From: CAZJPS01 sp964548055
GTDB lineage: Bacteria; Patescibacteriota; Gracilibacteria; Peribacterales; Peribacteraceae
Direction of reading: 5' to 3'
DNA length: 29,258 nt
Assembly (NCBI GenBank): GCA_964548055.1
Contig: CAZJPS010000007.1
Location: forward strand, 1-29,258
Part shown: piece after piece, positions 7,088 to 13,411 of the stretch
Layout: each line of letters opens with the position of its first letter
How positions within the stretch are numbered: the stretch's first letter is position 1
The notes under the pieces: model-generated
Told to the model about the DNA's origin: nothing
Databases searched by the model: none
The model's input: only the letters and a program-made list of their open reading frames with translations
Program-made: the position numbers and the translations under genes

Positions 7088-7112
7088 TTATAGGTACTTT
7101 TGTTATAGCTTT

Positions 7113-7499
7113 ATGCCCAGCACCCGCACCATCAGCATCCGTGAATTTCGGGAGAATCTCACACAATTGCTACGAGAAGCACAAAAAAACAACGTCCATT
7201 TTGTGGTGATGCGGCATGCAGTGCCCATTGCGCATGTGTCGCCTTTCTCTGAAAAAGAGATGTCCCTAGAAAACTTGGCTGCCACCGTGGCACAAGCACG
7301 GAAAGATGCCGCAGAAGGGCACACCTATACGACCGAAGAGGTCCTGGCTATGATCGACCGCCATGCACATCGAGTACACAGCAGTGGCCGCAAAGGATCT
7401 GGCAAATCTTCCTCCCCCCATCGCACGCAGAATCGTACAAAAGATGCAGTGGTTCGCAGCCCAAGAAAATCCCCTCTCCTTCGCAAAAAAACTTACTGA
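7113..7499 (+). CDS. Phd/YefM-family antitoxin with an unusual long C-terminal extension
   Basis: The N-terminal part (RTISIREFRENLTQLLREA, then HFVVMRHAVPIAHVSP) is the Phd/YefM fold, which dimerises, binds operator DNA and neutralises a RelE/ParE toxin through its C-terminal segment. The usual end (YTTEEVLAMIDR, about residue 83) is followed by no stop; the frame runs on for about 45 more residues through the toxin gene, giving a Ser/Arg/Lys-rich tail. The overlap with the toxin is 137 nt in a different frame, whereas such pairs normally overlap by only a few bases. The ATG at 7113 fits the family start; 7077 would add an unrelated Cys/Tyr-rich stretch. Confidence 0.85.
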   Translation: MPSTRTISIREFRENLTQLLREAQKNNVHFVVMRHAVPIAHVSPFSEKEMSLENLAATVAQARKDAAEGHTYTTEEVLAMIDRHAHRVHSSGRKGSGKSSSPHRTQNRTKDAVVRSPRKSPLLRKKTY

Positions 7500-7626
7500 T
7501 CCCCTCCTTGGTGATTATCGTTTCCGAGTGGGAGATTATAGGGTGCTTGTTGATATAAAAGATGGAAAGATTCGTATTCTGGTAGTTTTAACAATACAGC
7601 ATAGGAAAGATGTGTATCGGATTTGA
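7363..7626 (+). CDS. RelE/ParE-superfamily toxin
   Basis: The 87-residue product matches the compact RelE/ParE toxin fold: a start strand HIEYTAVAAKDLANLP, two helices ending ARRIVQKMQWFA, then GDYRFRVGDYRVLVDI and a final strand LVVLTIQHRKDVYR. RelE members cut mRNA in the ribosomal A site while ParE members attack gyrase. The HRKDVY ending and the YRFRVGDYR core favour the RelE-like mRNA-interferase branch, but this is not certain. It is encoded after, and overlapping, its antitoxin, and both are probably expressed from the promoter at 7059. Confidence 0.88.
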   Translation: MHIEYTAVAAKDLANLPPPIARRIVQKMQWFAAQENPLSFAKKLTDPLLGDYRFRVGDYRVLVDIKDGKIRILVVLTIQHRKDVYRI

Positions 7627-7743
7627 TATAATAAATAGGCTCTGGCTGGCGGTTTATGAGAAAATAGGGAAGATAGTCAAAAATGGAAAATTAGCTTCAT
7701 CATTCTCGGTATCTCCTTCATACTTTGCGTCACCTAGGTCTTT

Positions 7744-7819
7744 GCCACGGTAGCTCAGCTGGTAGAGCACAGGACTCATAAGCCTGGGGTCCCCGGTTCA
7801 AGCCCGGGCCGTGGCACCA
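7744..7819 (+). tRNA. tRNA with CAT anticodon, probably elongator tRNA-Met
   Basis: A complete cloverleaf can be folded: acceptor stem GCCACGG/CCGTGGC, D stem GCTC/GAGC, anticodon loop CTCATAA, T arm CCCGG-TTCAAGC-CCGGG, and an encoded ACCA end. The anticodon is CAT. Bases 31 and 39 would form an A-G mismatch at the loop end of the anticodon stem. The D arm and GGGTC variable loop look like elongator tRNA-Met, but tRNA-Ile2 (lysidine-modified CAT) cannot be excluded. The first acceptor pair is G-C, which argues against initiator tRNA. Confidence 0.95.
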
Positions 7820-7839
7820 TTCGACTCTGCTCCTGCCTG

Positions 7840-7850
7840 TACAGTACAGT
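7840..7850 (+). promoter_or_regulatory. Possible -10 box of the MFS gene
   Basis: TACAGT occurs twice in tandem (7840-7845 and 7845-7850); the second ends 6 nt before the GTG start at 7857. No clear -35 box is present. The tRNA just upstream may also supply transcription. Confidence 0.35.
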
Positions 7851-7856
7851 ACGGGC

Positions 7857-9080
7857 GTGAAACACGATCCATATCTTGCACTGCGATCAAAGGGATACCG
7901 CTGGTTATTTGCCACGCACACGCTGATGATTTTGGGTTACCAAATGCAAATGACTGCGCTCAGCTGGCTAATTTATGAAACAAGTAATTCGGCAGCTCTT
8001 CTTGGGCTTTCTGGTTTATTGCAGTTTCTACCTGTCTTACTCCTCTCCATCCCTATTGGACACCTAGTGGACGCCCACTCCAAAAAACTGATGCTCCAAG
8101 TGGGGCTGCTATTACATTTAGGAGGAACCATTATTCTTACCATTGTTTCGCTGTATTCTGTTCCTCTCATTGTTCTTTTCGGCACACTTGTTCTTATTGG
8201 AGCGGGCAGCGCATTTGGGTCCATTGCAAGGCCATCACTTCTCCGCGAGACCATTGCAGACACGGCCGTTGAAAATGCGTCCAACTGGAACAGTATTGGA
8301 AGAAGGGTAGCTACAATTCTTGGCCCCATTGCAGCCGGGATTCTCATAGCTGCTGCAGGAGGGGCTGCAGTAGTGTTCCTCATCAATGGCCTTTGCCTTG
8401 TGGGTGCGTGCTACTGTACACACCAAATTAAATACACACGCAGGAACTCGGAACGGGTTCCTCTGTCCTGGAAAACAATTGGCGAAGGGATGATGTTCAT
8501 AGGCAGATCCCCGCTTATTCTTTCTGCAACGCTGCTTGATATGTTTGCGGTGATGCTGGGAGGTGCAGAAATTCTGCTTCCTATCTACGCCAAAGATATT
8601 CTGATGGTAGGCCCTGTGGGCCTTGGCTTTTTAGTGGCTGCTGCTTCTATTGGCTCTCTTCTTATGACATTCATTCTCGCACACCGGCGCCCTTTCACTC
8701 GCGCAGGCATTTCCTTACTTATTTCTGTAGGAATGTTCGGCCTTATGGTTGCTATTTTTGGCGTGTCTCGAATACCCGTCATCTCTTTTCTTGCACTTGT
8801 GGGCACCGGTGTTTTTGATGCAATTAGCGTTTCAATTCGTTCAACCATACTACAACTTTTTGTACCAGAACGGTTACGTGGGCGTGTATTCGGCGTAAAT
8901 ATGATCTTCATTTATTCCAGCAACGAACTTGGTGCATTTGAATCGGGTGTTGCCGCATCAGTGCTGGGAACGGTTCCATCGGTGGTATTTGGAGGAGTGT
9001 GCGCAGTTTTGGTTGCTTCATCGTTTGCAGCTCTTTTTCCAGAACTCAGAAAACTTGGGAAAATTTCCCCACATGCGTAA
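7857..9080 (+). CDS. MFS transporter, EntS/MFS_3-like exporter
   Basis: This 407-residue major-facilitator protein has about twelve membrane helices and the usual internal two-fold plan. The opening LRSKGYRWLFATHTLMILGYQMQMTALSWLIYETSNSAALLG and the loop IPIGHLVDAHSKKLML (MFS motif A-like) are characteristic of the MFS_3/EntS exporter group, as is VPERLRGRVFGVNMIF in the second half. Members export siderophores, drugs or other small molecules; the substrate cannot be told here. It starts with GTG, 38 bp after the tRNA. No partner gene is adjacent: the next plus-strand gene lies more than 500 bp away. Confidence 0.9.
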   Translation: MKHDPYLALRSKGYRWLFATHTLMILGYQMQMTALSWLIYETSNSAALLGLSGLLQFLPVLLLSIPIGHLVDAHSKKLMLQVGLLLHLGGTIILTIVSLYSVPLIVLFGTLVLIGAGSAFGSIARPSLLRETIADTAVENASNWNSIGRRVATILGPIAAGILIAAAGGAAVVFLINGLCLVGACYCTHQIKYTRRNSERVPLSWKTIGEGMMFIGRSPLILSATLLDMFAVMLGGAEILLPIYAKDILMVGPVGLGFLVAAASIGSLLMTFILAHRRPFTRAGISLLISVGMFGLMVAIFGVSRIPVISFLALVGTGVFDAISVSIRSTILQLFVPERLRGRVFGVNMIFIYSSNELGAFESGVAASVLGTVPSVVFGGVCAVLVASSFAALFPELRKLGKISPHA

Positions 9081-9252
9081 GAACGTAATCACCCGTGCGA
9101 TACATAACTCTTTGTACTCTGTTACGTAATACGCAAATCTGTAAGCAAAAACCCAATGCCAGAAAAATGATCTGTACAGTGAGGCCCACACTACAAATGC
9201 ACACTCTCCACCCGTCATTCTCATAGTGGTGTTTCTTCTAGATACTCATTGT

Positions 9253-9292
9253 ACAAAAGAACCCCTCGTGCCAGCTTGCGCCAACACGAGGG
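9253..9292 (-). terminator. Terminator of the 50-residue membrane protein gene
   Basis: On the minus strand an 8-bp stem CCCTCGTG/CACGAGGG (9292-9263) is followed by GTTCTTTTG. It lies about 20 bp beyond the TAG at 9312. The stem is perfect, but the T tail is interrupted. Confidence 0.55.
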
Positions 9293-9311
9293 AGGGTACG
9301 GTTCGCCCACC

Positions 9312-9464
9312 CTACGCGAGGTAGGGGGGATCCATCGGCCGCCTTGGCGGCAGTGGCTGTGGTTTCTGACTCTCTGGAATTTTATCCAGGAGCCAGAAGA
9401 ACGCGAAGACCGCTACCATGACCATGGCTGCACCGACAGACGAAGGCGTTCCATCGAGGAACAT
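9312..9464 (-). CDS. Small single-span membrane protein, 50 residues
   Basis: I do not recognise the family. The product has a short polar start (MFLDGTPSSVG), one strong membrane helix (AAMVMVAVFAFFWLLDKIP, about 12-30) and a Pro/Arg-rich tail (PQPLPPRRPMDPP). Support comes from signals rather than homology: a near-consensus promoter (9519-9547), an AAGAAGG ribosome binding site 5 nt before the ATG at 9464, and a hairpin terminator downstream. The frame is open upstream to 9557, but that would run through the promoter itself, so the short form is preferred. It is the only gene in the window with a normal Shine-Dalgarno site. The leader contains a small GGCC/GGCC hairpin. Confidence 0.6.
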   Translation of the reverse strand: MFLDGTPSSVGAAMVMVAVFAFFWLLDKIPESQKPQPLPPRRPMDPPYLA

Positions 9465-9518
9465 AACGCCCTTCTTTCTGGCCTTTTTAGGCCGGTAAGT
9501 GAATGAACCGTAACTGTT

Positions 9519-9547
9519 ATTATAGCGCAAATACGCAAAATGTTCAA
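9519..9547 (-). promoter_or_regulatory. Near-consensus sigma-70 promoter of the 50-residue gene
   Basis: On the minus strand TTGAAC (9547-9542), a 17-nt spacer, and TATAAT (9524-9519). The transcript would start near 9512, giving a leader of about 48 nt with a GGCC-loop-GGCC hairpin and an AAGAAGG site. Confidence 0.75.
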
Positions 9548-9638
9548 TTCTCTTCAATTTAAAAGAATATTTTATTCAACGTGGGGATGAAGTTATTAAT
9601 TAAGGAGGCCTTTGTCCCCTTTGTGCCCTTAATCCATG

Positions 9639-9644
9639 TACACT
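9639..9644 (+). promoter_or_regulatory. Possible -10 box of the hydrolase gene
   Basis: TACACT ends 6 nt before the ATG at 9651. The arrangement TACACT-ATCCCC-ATG closely resembles the one before fmt (TACACT-TATTCCC-ATG). Confidence 0.4.
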
Positions 9645-9650
9645 ATCCCC

Positions 9651-10433
9651 ATGCGTCCCATTCTCGTCTGCATTCACGGCTGGGGAGGAAGTAAGGAATC
9701 TTTTACCGAACTCCGAGAAGCTTTAAAGGGACAGGATATTGAGATTCTCACACCCGATCTTCCAGGCTTTGGAGATGAACCAGAACCAGATCGACCATGG
9801 TCTACGGATGATTATGCGGATTGGGTTGAGCAGTGGTTACAGACGAAACTAAGGGACTTGGGACTTGGGACTAGGAATCAAAAAATATTACTTTTGGGAC
9901 ATTCACATGGGGGTCGAATTGCACTCAAACTTGCGACCCAAGCCCCTAATCCCCAATCCCTAGTCCCTATCACTCACCTCTTCCTCTGCGCCTCCGCCGG
10001 AATCCGCCACCCTCGCCACTTCAAACGCATTATCGGCCTCACACTCGCAAAAATCGGGAAATTCTTTTTGATGATCCCAGGACTGAAGGCTCTTGAACCT
10101 CTCGGAAAAAAATTCCTGTATAAGCTCGTCCGCGTACATGATTACGAAAAAGCGAGTCCTGTGATGCGTGAAACTCTCATCAAAGTAACTGCGGAAGATC
10201 TGCGTCCCCTACTTTCTAAAGTGACTGTTCCCACGGATATTTTTTGGGGCACAGACGATGGCATGACACCAGTGAGTGATGGGAAATTGATGCACCGTGA
10301 AATCAAAGGCAGTCATCTTCATCTCTATCCTGGAATTCGGCATCGAGTACACAGGGATAAGGCACAGGAGATTGCAGCCGTTATCCTAAAAACACTGCAA
10401 ACAGAGGCCTATACCACTTCGCGATCCAATTAA
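9651..10433 (+). CDS. Alpha/beta hydrolase
   Basis: A 260-residue alpha/beta-hydrolase-fold enzyme of unknown substrate. HGWGG (9-13) forms the oxyanion region; GHSHGG (83-88) is the nucleophile elbow with Ser85; FWGTDDGMTP supplies the acid (Asp202 or Asp203); the GIRHRVH region supplies the His (231 or 234). Cap helices occupy about 120-190. Two loops are lengthened by heptamer arrays, around KLRDLGLGTRNQ just before the nucleophile strand and APNPQSLVP after it, so the protein is a few residues longer than relatives there. An upstream ATG at 9636 is in frame, but a TACACT box covers the interval, so 9651 is preferred. No terminator is obvious before the next operon. Confidence 0.88.
   Translation: MRPILVCIHGWGGSKESFTELREALKGQDIEILTPDLPGFGDEPEPDRPWSTDDYADWVEQWLQTKLRDLGLGTRNQKILLLGHSHGGRIALKLATQAPNPQSLVPITHLFLCASAGIRHPRHFKRIIGLTLAKIGKFFLMIPGLKALEPLGKKFLYKLVRVHDYEKASPVMRETLIKVTAEDLRPLLSKVTVPTDIFWGTDDGMTPVSDGKLMHREIKGSHLHLYPGIRHRVHRDKAQEIAAVILKTLQTEAYTTSRSN
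9853..9971. repeat. Pair of inverted heptamer arrays inside the hydrolase gene
   Basis: Units GGGACTT, GGGACTT, GGGACTA at 9853-9873 face CCCTAAT, CCCCAAT, CCCTAGT, CCCTATC at 9944-9971. The second array is the approximate complement of the first, so the transcript could pair across about 70 nt. Both lie in surface-loop regions of the protein and preserve the frame. Confidence 0.7.
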
Positions 10434-10676
10434 TACTATCGTGCTAAAAGTTCTCTATCTTGCCTTTTTTTAGGCATTACAGGCGCTACGCGGTACGAGA
10501 GGAGGAAATTATAGACAAATAAAGCTGTATGCTGCATGCCGAAAATGGCATAAAAAGAGTACACTCCCCGCATAGTCCAAGGCTTCGCCCTCATTGGCCT
10601 TACACTTCTTGCCTGTCTCTCACCTCTGCTCACGTGGGCATGGCTGTGGCAACTGAAGGAATGGAGAATTGATAGG

Positions 10677-12173
10677 TTGCAAGAACACCTCCGGCACGGC
10701 GGATACGCCCGGCAACTTTTTGGAGTGGTAAGACCTTTACTACTAACTATCTACGCAGTCCTGCTATTCACCTCTATAGACCGCTCAACAGTGATCGTCT
10801 CCGTACTCGCAACACTAGCTGCCTTGAGTGGATTACAAATCGCACGCAAACAGCAGCGCACACCCGTCTGGACACAGAAAGCAAATATTTTGGTGACGAC
10901 GAGCGCTATTACAACATTGATCATCACTCTCATACTCGTCATTCAATTCCCGAGCCTGAGCCCATCCCGCCTGCCCACCGTAGCTCTGCAGAGCGAAGGT
11001 GGGAGCCCGAACTGGATCCTCTTCCTCCCGCTCCTACCTCTCTTCCAACCACTTATTCTCTTTCTCGCATGGCTCATTTTTCTTCCGTTAGATCACTATC
11101 TAAAAAATCGAGTGATGACCGAAGCAAAAAATATTCGCAAGAGAAATCCAAACTTGGTCGTGATCGGAGTCACCGGCAGTGTAGGCAAAACGACCACAAA
11201 GGAATTGCTTGGTCACGTGCTTTCCAGCTTCTCCCCTCTTATAACGCCGGCGCACGTGAATACAGAAATGGGAGTAGCCCAGTGGATGATCCGTGAGCTT
11301 CCACGCTACACGGCAACACGCGCAGAAAAAGGAATTCTTGTGGTGGAGATGGGTGCATACAAGAAAGGAGAAATTTCTCTGATGAGCTCGTTTGTGCAAC
11401 AGACGATTGGAGTAGTGACATATGTAGGAACACAACATCTGGCGCTCTTTGGATCAGAGGAAAATCTTTTACAGGCCAAAGCCGAAATAGTGACGAATCT
11501 TCCAAAGAACGGGCATGCGTTTATGAATGGGGACTGTCAGCCGTGTCTGCGCATAAAAGAGATGAGCCCCTGCCCTGTCACCGTTGTGGGAACTGGGAGC
11601 ACTGTGAATTTACGAGCTCTGGACACACAAGAAACGTCCAAAGGTGTCACTTTCTCCATTGGCACCACTACGTTCCAAACTCCACTCCACGGCACACACA
11701 ACATCGCGAATATACTTCTTGCAGTAGCAGTGGCCCGCCACCTGGGAATGACAGACTTAGAAATTGCAGCCAAGCTTCGTTCCTTCGAGCCGCCAGAGAA
11801 TACGTTCTCTGTCCGTGATGAGAAGAATGTAAAGATACTCGATGATACTCATAACTCCAGCGAAGCCAGCCTGCGAGCTGCAATCGAATGGGCACGCACG
11901 CAACCTGAGCGACCAAAAGTGCTACTGCTGAGTGGGCTCATCGAACTCGGGGCTGCTCAGGAGCGCATTGAAAAAGAGGTGGGCATACTCGCCTCTCAGG
12001 TATTTGATATGACCGTCTTCGTGCAGAAGCGAGCCGCGGGAGCATTCCCTACTACATTCAAAAAGCCAGTACTGTCTTTGCAGGAAGCATCACGCCTAGA
12101 AAAGGGATCTTTATTGGTCGCGGTAGGTAAAATGCCTCAGCAGTGCATTGCAAAGCTTCTCCCCCGCTCATGA
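10677..12173 (+). CDS. MurF-like Mur ligase with an N-terminal membrane region
   Basis: Mur ligases join an amino acid or dipeptide to a UDP-MurNAc peptide using ATP; MurF adds D-Ala-D-Ala. After two or three membrane helices (about 15-140), the ATP domain begins at VVIGVTGSVGKTTTKELL (P-loop Lys171). Then follow NTEMGVAQ, VVEMGAYKKGEI, GTQHLALFGS and HGTHNIANILLAVAVA, all MurF-type, and the C-terminal domain with DDTHNSSEASLRAAI. TTG at 10677 is the first usable start, but the frame is open back to 10554 and encodes another clear helix (ALIGLTLLACLSPLLTW, then QLKEWRIDRLQEHL) with no ATG, GTG or TTG, so the true N-terminus is probably longer. It overlaps the next gene by ATGA. A canonical cytosolic MurF lacks these helices. 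Confidence 0.88.
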   Translation: MQEHLRHGGYARQLFGVVRPLLLTIYAVLLFTSIDRSTVIVSVLATLAALSGLQIARKQQRTPVWTQKANILVTTSAITTLIITLILVIQFPSLSPSRLPTVALQSEGGSPNWILFLPLLPLFQPLILFLAWLIFLPLDHYLKNRVMTEAKNIRKRNPNLVVIGVTGSVGKTTTKELLGHVLSSFSPLITPAHVNTEMGVAQWMIRELPRYTATRAEKGILVVEMGAYKKGEISLMSSFVQQTIGVVTYVGTQHLALFGSEENLLQAKAEIVTNLPKNGHAFMNGDCQPCLRIKEMSPCPVTVVGTGSTVNLRALDTQETSKGVTFSIGTTTFQTPLHGTHNIANILLAVAVARHLGMTDLEIAAKLRSFEPPENTFSVRDEKNVKILDDTHNSSEASLRAAIEWARTQPERPKVLLLSGLIELGAAQERIEKEVGILASQVFDMTVFVQKRAAGAFPTTFKKPVLSLQEASRLEKGSLLVAVGKMPQQCIAKLLPRS

Positions 12174-13411
12174 GCCAACCAATCCATCACACCTTCGCGC
12201 CATTGGGAGATAAAAAGCAGCGTATGCGTGCGGTCAAATTTTCGTATGCAGTGTGGAAGTATAAACGCGGGAAAAGTACGAAGATTCTGGAGCAAGAATT
12301 GGGACGCGCTCTTGGTGGTACCGCCTTCCTGTTCGCATCGGGTCGCGAAGCTCTGCTAGCCCTTCTGCAATCACTCACATTCAATCCAGACGATGAAGTG
12401 ATTGTGCAGAGCTACACATGTGTGGTGGTTCCAAACGCGATCCTGGCAGCGGGATTGAAGCCTGTGTACGCAGATATTGAGAAAGACACGCTGAATCTAG
12501 ACGTTCGTGCATTGGAGAAATCAATCACGCACAAAACCAAAGCCATCATTTGCCAACACACGTTTGGCATCCCAGCTGATACCAAAGCTCTTCGAAGTAT
12601 CTGTGATAAGCATAATCTGATTCTGATTGAAGACTGTGCACATGTTCTTCCTGATACTTCAGGACCCAAAGAAATTGGTGCAAGCGGTCACTATCTCCTC
12701 CTCAGTTTTGGAAGAGACAAAGCAATTTCTGGTGTGACCGGCGGAGCGATTGTGAGCCGTGTACCACATGCCGCTGCAGAACTCGCGAGGTATCAAGAAG
12801 ACGCAACTGATCTTTCCTGGTGGCACATTGCGCGATTGATAGAGTATCCAACGATCTATGCGTTAGCCCGACCCTTCTACGGGATCGGTCTTGGAAAACT
12901 ATTCTTGTGGCTCTGTGGAAAAACAAAGTTATTGATCCCAATCGTTTCTTCCAGAGAGAAGCATGGCCGCATGCCACGCAATCTGCACCGCATGCCCAAC
13001 GCGTGCGCTTATCTTGTTTTAGATCAGTGGAGGCGCCTGAAGGAAATCAACGATCACAGAAGGTCCCTCACACGTTTGTACATGCAAGAAGCCCGCGATC
13101 GAGGGTGGCCAAGGCTAGACGGCATCACGCCTGATCTGCCTCTGCAAAAATATCCCCTGTTCATAAAAAACGCAGAACAGATCCGCAAACAACTGAAGCG
13201 AAAAAATATCTACCTGCACGATGGATGGACAGGCTGTGTAATATGCCCAGCAGCCGTGAACAGCGAAAGTGTCGGCTACATAAAAAGCGAAGATCCAAAA
13301 GCCGAAGAAGTATCAGTGGAAATTTTGAGTCTCCCTACACATCCAGGGATGACACAACAACAAGCTAACGACCTGTGTGCTGCTCTCACTCCCCTTCTTA
13401 CGCACTCATGA
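12170..13411 (+). CDS. DegT/DnrJ/EryC1/StrS-family PLP aminotransferase
   Basis: A 413-residue PLP-dependent enzyme of the family that transfers amino groups onto keto sugars and some related substrates. The start region has FLFASGREALLALLQSL, then DEVIVQSYTCVVVPNAIL, the co-factor-binding Asp in LILIEDCAHVL, and the Schiff-base Lys184 in SFGRDKAISGVTGGAIV (family pattern SFxxxK...GGA). The ATG at 12170 overlaps the upstream TGA, and its own TGA overlaps the FemAB start, so the three genes are translationally coupled. That context suggests the product amine is used in wall or cell-surface precursor synthesis; the actual substrate is not known. An in-frame ATG at 12143 inside the MurF-like gene is unlikely. 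Confidence 0.9.
   Translation: MSQPIHHTFAPLGDKKQRMRAVKFSYAVWKYKRGKSTKILEQELGRALGGTAFLFASGREALLALLQSLTFNPDDEVIVQSYTCVVVPNAILAAGLKPVYADIEKDTLNLDVRALEKSITHKTKAIICQHTFGIPADTKALRSICDKHNLILIEDCAHVLPDTSGPKEIGASGHYLLLSFGRDKAISGVTGGAIVSRVPHAAAELARYQEDATDLSWWHIARLIEYPTIYALARPFYGIGLGKLFLWLCGKTKLLIPIVSSREKHGRMPRNLHRMPNACAYLVLDQWRRLKEINDHRRSLTRLYMQEARDRGWPRLDGITPDLPLQKYPLFIKNAEQIRKQLKRKNIYLHDGWTGCVICPAAVNSESVGYIKSEDPKAEEVSVEILSLPTHPGMTQQQANDLCAALTPLLTHS

Noticed and set aside
9018..9224. Minus-strand 68-residue aromatic-rich frame.
   Set aside because: It overlaps the end of the MFS gene, has odd Trp/Tyr/Phe composition and no signals.
9601..9607. AAGGAGG as a ribosome binding site for the hydrolase gene.
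   Set aside because: It is more than 25 nt from either start codon and belongs to the half-repeat there.
10436..10633. Minus-strand 65-residue frame with a possible membrane helix and an internal TATAAT.
   Set aside because: It overlaps the helix-coding start of the MurF-like gene on the other strand and has no ribosome binding site or good promoter.
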